NCBI GenBank assembly: GCA_966250385.1
Contig: CBINHC010000005.1
Span: 62,001 to 126,000, forward strand
Direction: 5' to 3'
DNA: 64,000 nucleotides
Source: DASWTL01 sp966250385
GTDB taxonomy: Bacteria > Bacteroidota > Bacteroidia > Sphingobacteriales > Sphingobacteriaceae
Position 1 is the stretch's first letter. Every line of letters starts with the position of its first letter. Positions 15,462 to 22,195 of the stretch are shown here, piece after piece. The position numbers were made by a program, and so were the translations under genes. The notes under the pieces are model-generated. The model saw only the letters and a program-made list of their open reading frames with translations. It was not told where the DNA came from and ran no database searches.

Positions 15462-15869
15462 CTATCTCCAGGCTCCCAGGATCAAGCCCATGATCACCAG
15501 GGAAACCATAAAATACCCGGCGTTGATCAGCATCAGCCGGGTAGACCGGCCTTCAAAAAGGCCCAGGATAAAGATCGCCATGGCGATCCAGCCGAAACCG
15601 GCAAGGAACCCCGCGGCGCCCCCCCAGGAAAGATCCGTTTCAGGATCATTCAGGAACATGGCCAGGTTGACCGACATCACCAGGGCGCACAGAAAGGCCA
15701 GGCCAAAGATCTTCGCCATATTGCCTTTTTTCTGCTCGTCCGGTGTGATACCGTTCTCCCGCATCCAGCTGTTGCCGAAGAGTGCCGGCGAATACCATAT
15801 GCCACCGAGCAGGAAGGTGCTTAATGCCGCGGCAATGACTGCCAGCCAGTTGATCGTAGAAATATCCAT
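15462..15869 (-). CDS. DUF1761 family membrane protein
   Basis: 135 residues with four hydrophobic helices. The N-terminus INWLAVIAAALSTFLLGGIWYSPALFG and the segment IFGLAFLCALVMSVNLAMFL are characteristic of DUF1761, a small integral membrane family of unknown function. It is the first gene of the three-gene minus-strand set ending at 13892. Confidence 0.88.
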   Translation of the reverse strand: MDISTINWLAVIAAALSTFLLGGIWYSPALFGNSWMRENGITPDEQKKGNMAKIFGLAFLCALVMSVNLAMFLNDPETDLSWGGAAGFLAGFGWIAMAIFILGLFEGRSTRLMLINAGYFMVSLVIMGLILGAWR

Positions 15870-15881
15870 ATACTAAGATTT

Positions 15882-16032
15882 AAGTAAATGATCCATTGGC
15901 TAAGACCAATGGGCTTCTCAGCCCATACGCACAGCCTGATGGCTCACGTTAACGGTTGAAAGTCGGCTTCGCAACCCGAAGTCCTTACTATTGATAGCAG
16001 CGTTGCTATCCTTTAAGCACTCAAGTAAAGAT
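15882..16032. repeat. Array of consecutive stem-loops flanked by a short imperfect repeat
   Basis: Within the 364-base gap between the DUF1761 gene and htpG lie four or five small hairpins in a row. They are CCATTGG/CCAATGG (15893-15912), ATGGGCT/AGCCCAT (15909-15926, sharing bases with the first), AGCC/GGCT (15933-15944), CTTCG/CGAAG (15967-15981) and GATAGCA/TGCTATC (15993-16010). AAGTAAATGAT at 15882 and AAGTAAAGAT at 16023 flank the block. Small imperfect palindromes of this kind are typical of REP-like or IS200/IS605-derived miniature elements. A structured RNA is the alternative. Confidence 0.5.
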
Positions 16033-16142
16033 AAAAGATTTTTCAAAACCAGCTATAATGTCTTGTGGGTTTTACGGTACGTAACTATAAACTGAAAAAA
16101 ATATTTCCTGCTGCCTCCTCGCGGGCGCCGATGGCACCGATC

Positions 16143-16183
16143 TGCCAAATTGACAACTAATCGCTCTTTGGAACATCAGTTGA
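16143..16183 (+). promoter_or_regulatory. Sigma-54-like promoter and upstream imperfect palindrome of htpG
   Basis: TGGAACATCAGTTGA at 16169-16183 matches TGGCACG-N4-TTGC in the GG, AC and TTG positions with correct spacing, 50 bases before the htpG start codon. TGCCAAATTGACA at 16143-16155 is an imperfect inverted repeat (TGNCA arms) that could bind an activator. The hsp20 gene has a comparable pair. No -7 TAnnTTTG element is visible between 16100 and the start. Confidence 0.42.
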
Positions 16184-16233
16184 TACGGGATGTGTTCAGA
16201 TATGAATTCAATCTTCATTAAACGATAAAGTAT

Positions 16234-18117
16234 ATGCAAGAAAAAGGAACCATTTCCATCCACACCGAGAACATCTTTCCTATTATTAAGAAATTCCTCT
16301 ATTCGGACCATGAGATCTTTCTCAGGGAGCTGGTCTCGAATGCTGTGGATGCTTCCCAGAAGATCAAAAGACTGAGTTCCCTGGGCCAGTACCAGGGCGA
16401 GCTGGGAAACCTGCAGGTCGATGTTTCTTTTGACGAGAAGGCCAAGACCCTGACCATTTCGGACCGGGGCCTGGGAATGACGGCCGATGAGATCAAGAAA
16501 TACATCAACCAGATCGCATTTTCCGGCGCCACTGAATTCGTCGAGAAATTCAAGGATTCAAAAGATGCCAACGAGCTGATCGGAAAATTCGGCCTGGGAT
16601 TCTATTCGGCGTTCATGGTGGCCGACCAGGTCGAAATTCAGACCCTTTCCTACCAGGAAGGTGCCGAGCCGGCACGCTGGATCTGTGACGGAAGCACCGA
16701 ATTTGAGATCACACCGGGGAACCGGACCGAACGGGGAACCGATATCATCCTGCATATCAACCAGGATTCCGAAGAATTCCTGAGCAAGTTCAAACTGCAG
16801 GAGATCCTGGATAAATACTGCCGGTTCCTTCCTGTTCCGATCCGTTTCGGAACCCGTACCGAATCGGTGGAAGACGGCGTTGACGAGGACGGCAAACCGA
16901 AATACAAATCGGTGGAGGTCGACAATATCATCAACAACCCCAACCCGATCTGGACCAAATCACCGTCCGAACTGAAGGATGAGGACTATCTGGCATTCTA
17001 TAAGGAGCTGTATCCCTTTTCCGAGGACCCGCTGTTCTGGATCCATCTGAACGTCGACTATCCGTTCAACCTGACCGGCGTACTGTATTTCCCTAAGCTG
17101 AAGAATGACTTCGAACTGAAACCGAACAAGATCAAGTTGTACTCCCGGCAGGTCTTCATTACCGATGAAGTGAAGGATATCGTGCCTGAGTTTCTGATGC
17201 TCCTGCATGGTGTGATCGACTCCCCGGATATCCCGCTGAACGTCTCCCGGAGTTTCCTGCAGGCTGACAGCAACGTGAAGAAGATCAATACCTACATCAC
17301 CAAAAAGGTTGCCGACAAGCTGGCTGAACTGTTCAAAAAGGACCGTAAGGCCTATGAGGAAAAGTGGCAGGACATCGGCCTGTTCGTAAAATACGGAATG
17401 ATCAGCGAAGAGAAATTCTATGAGAAGGCAAAGGATTTCGCTTTACTGACTAACACCCGGAACGAGCACGCAACGCTCCAGGAGTACCACGAAAAAGTGA
17501 AAGGCCTGCAGACCGACAAGGACGGACAGGTCGTATACCTGTATACCACCGATGCGGCCAAACAGGATACCTTTATCCAGTCCGCCTCCAAGAAGGATTA
17601 CGATGTACTGCTGATGAACTCGCCGATCGATAATCATTTCATCAGCCACCTGGAAAGCAAACTGGAGAAGACGTCCCTGAAACGGGTGGATTCGGACGTG
17701 ATCGATAAACTGATCAGGAAGGATGATGCTCCTGCGCACGTATTATCCGAAAGCCAGACCGCCGCTGTAAAGACTGTCTTTGAAGGGGCGATCCAGAACC
17801 CGAACATGAAGGTCGAGGTGGAGAGCCTGAATCCCGAAGAGCTGCCTGTCCATGTGACGATGGATGAGTTCATGCGCAGGATGAAGGACATGGCGCAGAT
17901 GGGCGGCGGAATGAGTTTCTACGGCGCGATGCCGGACAACTACAAGGTGGCGATAAACGGCAATCACCCGCTAATCGCGCGTATCGCGCAGACCGAAGAC
18001 GCTGAAGAGCAAACCCGGCTGGCCAAACAGGCGTTCGACCTAGCGCTGCTGTCCCAGGGCATGCTGACCGGCGCGGATCTGACAGAATTCGTGAAACGAA
18101 GCGTTCAGATGATCTGA
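16234..18117 (+). CDS. htpG: Chaperone protein HtpG (Hsp90)
   Basis: 627 residues, full length. The GHKL ATPase domain shows FLRELVSNAVDASQKIK (catalytic Glu and Mg-binding Asn), ISDRGLGMTADEI, and the lid/glycine-rich block LIGKFGLGFYSAFMVAD. The middle domain contains NVSRSFLQAD, with the ATP-contact arginine, and the C-terminal dimerisation domain ends after 600. It is a cytoplasmic ATP-dependent chaperone. The gene is alone between the hairpin array and its own terminator at 18142, consistent with stress-specific control. Confidence 0.98.
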   Translation: MQEKGTISIHTENIFPIIKKFLYSDHEIFLRELVSNAVDASQKIKRLSSLGQYQGELGNLQVDVSFDEKAKTLTISDRGLGMTADEIKKYINQIAFSGATEFVEKFKDSKDANELIGKFGLGFYSAFMVADQVEIQTLSYQEGAEPARWICDGSTEFEITPGNRTERGTDIILHINQDSEEFLSKFKLQEILDKYCRFLPVPIRFGTRTESVEDGVDEDGKPKYKSVEVDNIINNPNPIWTKSPSELKDEDYLAFYKELYPFSEDPLFWIHLNVDYPFNLTGVLYFPKLKNDFELKPNKIKLYSRQVFITDEVKDIVPEFLMLLHGVIDSPDIPLNVSRSFLQADSNVKKINTYITKKVADKLAELFKKDRKAYEEKWQDIGLFVKYGMISEEKFYEKAKDFALLTNTRNEHATLQEYHEKVKGLQTDKDGQVVYLYTTDAAKQDTFIQSASKKDYDVLLMNSPIDNHFISHLESKLEKTSLKRVDSDVIDKLIRKDDAPAHVLSESQTAAVKTVFEGAIQNPNMKVEVESLNPEELPVHVTMDEFMRRMKDMAQMGGGMSFYGAMPDNYKVAINGNHPLIARIAQTEDAEEQTRLAKQAFDLALLSQGMLTGADLTEFVKRSVQMI

Positions 18118-18141
18118 GGCGGATTATCTTAACCATCATAC

Positions 18142-18172
18142 ACCCCGGCAGGATAACTGACCGGGGTTTTTT
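18142..18172 (+). terminator. Rho-independent terminator after htpG
   Basis: ACCCCGG at 18142-18148 pairs with CCGGGGT at 18161-18167, then TTTTTT. It separates htpG from the convergent kinase gene whose stop is at 18178. Confidence 0.88.
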
Positions 18173-18177
18173 ATTGG

Positions 18178-19293
18178 TCAGTATTCCGCGATGCCGGCAA
18201 CATTCATTTTCGGAACGCCCGCCAGGTGAAGGGGCAGGTCCAGCCGAACCTCATAGGAATGTTCCTTTTTGACGATCTCCAGGTGATGCTCGCCTGGGTA
18301 AAGCAGTTTGAGGCGCTGCCGGACGTTCCCCAGGCCGATGCCGCTTTCGCCGTTATGGCGGTGCCTTTCGTTCGGCTTGCTGTTTGAGATGGAGAAGCGC
18401 AGCTTATCAGGGCCGATGCGGATCTCCAGGATGATCCACGGCCTCTCCAGCATCCTGCTGCTGCCATGCTTGAAGCTGTTCTCAACAAACGGAATCAGGA
18501 GCAGCGGTGCAATCAGTTTCTGACGGGTATCCCCCCTGACGTCAATCTGAAGGTTCAGCCGGTCTCCGTACCGGACCTTCTCCAGATCGATATAGTCACG
18601 CAGGATCTTAAGTTCCTTGTACAGCGGCACCAGGGGCTGGTCACATTCGCTGGTCATATAGCGGAGCATTCCCGACAGCTTTCTCACCAGCAGCGGCGCT
18701 TCGGGCGACCTCATGATGGTGAAGGAATAGATGTTATTCAGCGTATTGAACAAAAAATGAGGATGCACCTGAGCCTTCAGAAGCTGCAGTTCCGCATTGG
18801 CATTTTCACGCGCAAGGGATACCTTTTCCTCCATTTTCTCGAAATAGGTCTTCAGCATCTTGCAGGCCAGGAAGAGCAGGCACACCACGGGCGGTCCCAT
18901 GAACAGAAAATTCATCGTCACGATCCAGCCGGCAGCCAGCGCGCTGGCCTTTTGGAACACCTTCGTGTTAAGATAGATCGCCAGGCCCATCGCGGCATAG
19001 GCCAGCAGCGTCACGAGTGAAAGTCGCAGGATAAAGGCCGTCATCCTCCGGTGCAGAATGAAAGCCGGAAGAAAGCGGTACACCACAAGGTAGGTATAGG
19101 CCATGCAGATCAGCAGGATCAGGAATTTGGACCAGAACCGCGGAGCAAGATCCTGCCAAGTAAACCGGTCCATCGTCAGAAAGCTGACCACAACCGTGAG
19201 GATAAAGACCACATAGGTGACTACCCAGTACACCAGATGCCGGGCATACTTATCGGGGGATTCCCGCGACCAGATGAAGCTATACAGGTTCAT
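18178..19293 (-). CDS. LytS/YehU-type sensor histidine kinase (catalytically intact)
   Basis: 371 residues. Four transmembrane helices fill residues ~20-145, then a coiled coil leads to the His_kinase domain with QVHPHFLFNTLNNIYSF, where H179 is the phospho-acceptor. The GHKL ATPase domain has the N-box PFVENSFKHG (268-277) and G-box GIGLGN (318-323). The start at 19293 is chosen because GGAGG precedes it by six bases; it overlaps the previous gene by 14 bases, so translation is coupled. It is the third gene of an operon after a LytTR regulator (20439-21155) and a degenerate kinase. The signal sensed is unknown. Confidence 0.93.
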   Translation of the reverse strand: MNLYSFIWSRESPDKYARHLVYWVVTYVVFILTVVVSFLTMDRFTWQDLAPRFWSKFLILLICMAYTYLVVYRFLPAFILHRRMTAFILRLSLVTLLAYAAMGLAIYLNTKVFQKASALAAGWIVTMNFLFMGPPVVCLLFLACKMLKTYFEKMEEKVSLARENANAELQLLKAQVHPHFLFNTLNNIYSFTIMRSPEAPLLVRKLSGMLRYMTSECDQPLVPLYKELKILRDYIDLEKVRYGDRLNLQIDVRGDTRQKLIAPLLLIPFVENSFKHGSSRMLERPWIILEIRIGPDKLRFSISNSKPNERHRHNGESGIGLGNVRQRLKLLYPGEHHLEIVKKEHSYEVRLDLPLHLAGVPKMNVAGIAEY

Positions 19294-20419
19294 ATGCGCC
19301 CTCCTTTGCCTGAATATCCATTCGGCCGTCCTTGTTAACCGGCAATGCGAGAAAAATGCCGGAGCCCTGCCGGGACCGGATCTGTGCAACCCTACAGGAC
19401 AGATGCATCCCTGAGGCTTTCAGCCGCATGACGCAGTTATCAGCCACCGCGGTCCAGTCGTGATCCGCTCCGGAAGGGCCGTTTCCCTGAACGGTCGCCC
19501 GTACCTCCAGGGCATCTCTCCGGTTATTGGCGATCCTGACCAGAACCCTGGGGACCGGTCCGTGCAGCTGCCCGGCGCTGATCAGGGCCGTCATATCGGT
19601 CACCAGTGACAGGATCGCCATCGGCGGGATATACTGACCGGAGTAGTCCCCTTCCGCCTCGACCGTGATATGCATCATCCTGTGCTGCTGCCGGTTTTCA
19701 AGGAACGCAAAGTCCCGCAGGGTAGAGATTTCCTGCATAAGCGGGACCACCTTTCCCTTGCCGCAGTACAGCGAATAGCTGAGCAGGTCCGACAGCCTTA
19801 AAACCATTTCGGGCGTGTCCTCCAGGTCCGAGGTGATCCGGGTATAGATACTTTCCAGCGTCCGGAACAGGAACTGCGGCTGGATCCGGGCCTTATGAAG
19901 CTGGAGTTCGGTGCGCGCTTTTTTTTTCGCAATAGCCAGGTTTTCCTTATGCTGGACAGACCAGTTCTTGGTAATCTTCAACCCGATACTGATCACGCTT
20001 AAGGTAATGGCTGCCACTGAATTAACATAACTCAGATAGAGCGTTCCTGCAAAGGTTGTCTCTTTTTCAGGATGCGGACTGAAAACGAAATACCATTCGG
20101 ACGCATAATAATTCAGACCCAGGCAGGCCAGGAAAAGAAGCATGAAGAATATCAGGAAGCGCTTATACCGCTTCCGCTGCAGGAAACGGGGAAGCAAAAC
20201 ATAAATTCCGGTATATGTAGCGAAAATACAGGCTGGAATAAAGAACAGGAAGTTGATCAGCGCCTCAAGGTAGATGCCGGGCTTCAGCAGGTGATCGATC
20301 GTTTCCGGATACCAGATCCCCTGCGGGTAAAAGTAAAATGTGTAGGTCACCCAGAAGGCAAGATGCCTGGCGATCCGATGCTTCCGGTCTCTGGAGAATA
20401 TGAAGTCTCGGCCGTTCAT
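19280..20419 (-). CDS. Degenerate LytS-type histidine kinase (pseudokinase)
   Basis: 379 residues, same layout as the next gene: four transmembrane helices, coiled coil, His_kinase region and a GHKL-like domain. The key residues are lost. The phospho-acceptor motif is IQPQFLFRTLESIY, with Q182 in place of His. The N-box is SLVTDMTALISAG instead of PFVENSFKHG, and no GxGLGN box is present. It cannot bind ATP or accept phosphate in the usual way, yet the frame is intact and there is no stop or frameshift, so it is probably maintained. It most likely acts as a sensor or dimer partner for the intact kinase encoded immediately downstream. Confidence 0.85.
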   Translation of the reverse strand: MNGRDFIFSRDRKHRIARHLAFWVTYTFYFYPQGIWYPETIDHLLKPGIYLEALINFLFFIPACIFATYTGIYVLLPRFLQRKRYKRFLIFFMLLFLACLGLNYYASEWYFVFSPHPEKETTFAGTLYLSYVNSVAAITLSVISIGLKITKNWSVQHKENLAIAKKKARTELQLHKARIQPQFLFRTLESIYTRITSDLEDTPEMVLRLSDLLSYSLYCGKGKVVPLMQEISTLRDFAFLENRQQHRMMHITVEAEGDYSGQYIPPMAILSLVTDMTALISAGQLHGPVPRVLVRIANNRRDALEVRATVQGNGPSGADHDWTAVADNCVMRLKASGMHLSCRVAQIRSRQGSGIFLALPVNKDGRMDIQAKEGAYEPV

Positions 20420-20438
20420 GCTGCGGTTCCTTTAGCGG

Positions 20439-21155
20439 TTACTTTAATACTTTAAGCGCCTTGTTCACCTCATGATGATACATGCGCCCGATCGGGAGCT
20501 CCTTGCTGCCGATCTGAATATCCTCGGCCGTGAACGACTCGATCCACCGGACGGACACCAGGTACGAACGGTGAATACGCAGGAACTGATCTACCGGCAA
20601 CAGGTTTTCGAGAACGGAGATTGCCTGTTTGGTGATGATCTGACGGGTGGTCGTGACTACTTTGATATAATCCTTCAGGCTTTCGACGTACAGGATGTCG
20701 TCGAGATATACCCGCACCATCTTGCGGTCCGTCCGGAAATAGATATAGCTATCCGGTTTAGCAGGTTTCTCGGGGGCCGGGGCCGCACCTTCCAGATTAG
20801 TCTGAAGTACCTTGTTGACCGCTTTCAGGAAGCGTTCGAATGAAATGGGCTTCAGCAGGTAGTCTACCGCATCGAGCTCGAACCCTTCCAGCGCGAATTC
20901 CCGGTACGCTGTGGTGAAAATGATCCGGGGCGGATTCTTCAGTGTACGGACAAAATCGGTCCCCAGCAACTGCGGCATCTGAACGTCCAGAAAAAGCAGA
21001 TCGACTGGTCTGTTTTTCAGAAAACTCAAAGCCTCCACTGCATTGGCACACGATCCGGCCAGATCCAGTTCCGACACTGATTGAATATAGGTCTTCAGCA
21101 ACTCAATAGCCGGCGGCTCATCATCGACAATCAGGCATTTCACTTTGGTGTTCAT
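20439..21155 (-). CDS. LytTR family response regulator
   Basis: 238 residues. The receiver domain has the acidic pair VDDE, phospho-acceptor D57 in LLFLDVQMPQ, Thr in IIFTTAYREFALEGFELDAVDYLLKPI and the conserved Lys. The LytTR DNA-binding domain (about 135-235) contains YIYFRTDRKMVRVYLDDILYVES (in part) and FLRIHRSYLVSV. It is the first gene of the operon, 19 bases before the degenerate kinase. It should be the cognate partner of the kinase pair. A short direct repeat 85 bases upstream could be an autoregulatory site. Confidence 0.95.
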   Translation of the reverse strand: MNTKVKCLIVDDEPPAIELLKTYIQSVSELDLAGSCANAVEALSFLKNRPVDLLFLDVQMPQLLGTDFVRTLKNPPRIIFTTAYREFALEGFELDAVDYLLKPISFERFLKAVNKVLQTNLEGAAPAPEKPAKPDSYIYFRTDRKMVRVYLDDILYVESLKDYIKVVTTTRQIITKQAISVLENLLPVDQFLRIHRSYLVSVRWIESFTAEDIQIGSKELPIGRMYHHEVNKALKVLK

Positions 21156-21458
21156 AGTACTTCATTAAGGGAAAACATATCACCATCAGGTGTGACATTT
21201 ATCTGATCCAAAGTTACGGACAAACACAAATAACAAGTTCATTAACAGCTCATTAATTGGCAGAAAGTCGACAGATTACAGATTTTCGTCGACCATTGCC
21301 CGTTGGTCACGCCGAACGGGTTTCATAGGCGTCCGCGGGTCAAGTGTAGTCCCGCGGGGGCGGTCAGGCGAAAAAAAAAATGGGAGGCCGGACGGCGCTG
21401 TACCTTTATACCAGCATTCGAAATGAATGCATATGGTCTTACTTAAAATTCTACCGTT
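21156..21458. other. 303-base intergenic region with two hairpins
   Basis: The divergent gap between the LytTR gene and a secreted-protein gene. Besides the direct repeat near 21240 it has a GTCGAC repeat around 21280, a hairpin CCCGTT/AACGGG near 21299-21320, and CCGCGGG/CCCGCGG at 21333-21357. An A-tract follows at 21373-21382. The hairpins are not followed by a T-run on either useful side, so I do not call terminators. I see no gene here. Confidence 0.45.
21240..21256. promoter_or_regulatory. Direct repeat upstream of the LytTR regulator gene
   Basis: CATTAA occurs at 21240-21245 and again at 21251-21256, eleven bases (about one helical turn) apart. LytTR proteins bind spaced direct repeats, often in their own promoters, so this is a candidate site. 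The match is short and could be chance. Confidence 0.3.
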
Positions 21459-22070
21459 ATGAAAACATCTGCAGAAAACAAAACACATGGTCAGCACGAT
21501 TCAGCCACATTCGGCAAAGGATGGTTCGCACTCTTTCTGGGTATACTGCTCAGTCTTGGACTGGTGACCAAATCAGAAGCACAGCAGGCAGGCACACTTC
21601 CTGAGGTAACTGTAACCGGCAAGAACCTGGCAGTCAATGCCCGGGTATTAAAGGTATTCACCAGGTCATTCCCGACTTCGGAATCGGCCCGCTGGTTTCT
21701 GACAGAGAATAAACGGTACCTGGTCAAGCATATCATGAACGACATGCGTCACAATACGCTTTTCGGACGCCGCGGCGCTTTTATTTATGATATCGGATAT
21801 GGTGCTGAAAAGGACATGCCCGCCTCACTGAGGTCACAGGTCAGGAGAAACTTTGAGGATTACGCCGTGACCAACGCCATCAACGTGCGGCAGAATGGCC
21901 GGAACGTATGGAAGATCAGCCTGGAGGATGCAAAGAGTATCCTGGTACTTCATGCCCAGGACGGCGTCCTCACTGAACAGGAAAGAGTCGACAAGGCATC
22001 ACCCGAGGCGCTGGCCGCCTACCGGGTTCAGAAACAATCCGTCGAAACCCTGCTGTCCGACCTGAGATAA
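21459..22070 (+). CDS. Hypothetical secreted protein
   Basis: 203 residues. An unusually long N-region precedes a hydrophobic helix (WFALFLGILLSLGLVTKSEA), with likely cleavage after SEA. The mature part has VTVTGKNLAVNARVLKVFTRSFPTSESARW in two blocks, then KRYLVKHIMNDMRHN and a PepSY/BLIP-like alternation of strands and helices, but I cannot place it in a family. The PTSE.A.W pattern recalls periplasmic PepSY-like Bacteroidota proteins. Location is probably periplasmic. A terminator follows at 22122. Confidence 0.7.
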   Translation: MKTSAENKTHGQHDSATFGKGWFALFLGILLSLGLVTKSEAQQAGTLPEVTVTGKNLAVNARVLKVFTRSFPTSESARWFLTENKRYLVKHIMNDMRHNTLFGRRGAFIYDIGYGAEKDMPASLRSQVRRNFEDYAVTNAINVRQNGRNVWKISLEDAKSILVLHAQDGVLTEQERVDKASPEALAAYRVQKQSVETLLSDLR

Positions 22071-22121
22071 CCGGCGGTCCCGAACGAAAAGAACACGCAA
22101 ATAAACACTTCATCCTTCCAT

Positions 22122-22151
22122 GACCCGGCCGGTTGACCAGCCGGGTCTTAC
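22122..22151 (+). terminator. Terminator-like hairpin after the secreted protein gene
   Basis: GACCCGGC at 22122-22129 pairs with GCCGGGTC at 22140-22147, followed by TTACTTTTG. Moderate because the T-run is interrupted. Confidence 0.6.
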
Positions 22152-22195
22152 TTTTGTACAATACGCCGTTCTTCCTGCCGCCTTCCTGCCATTCC

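Noticed and set aside
21333..21357. GC-rich hairpin CCGCGGG/CCCGCGG as a terminator
   Set aside because: No T-run follows on either strand in the direction of an incoming transcript; the A-tract lies beyond GGGCGGTC. It may be structural or random.
22148..22155. TACTTTTG as a promoter -7 element
   Set aside because: It matches the consensus but lies in a terminator-like tail with no gene downstream on the plus strand, so chance is likely.
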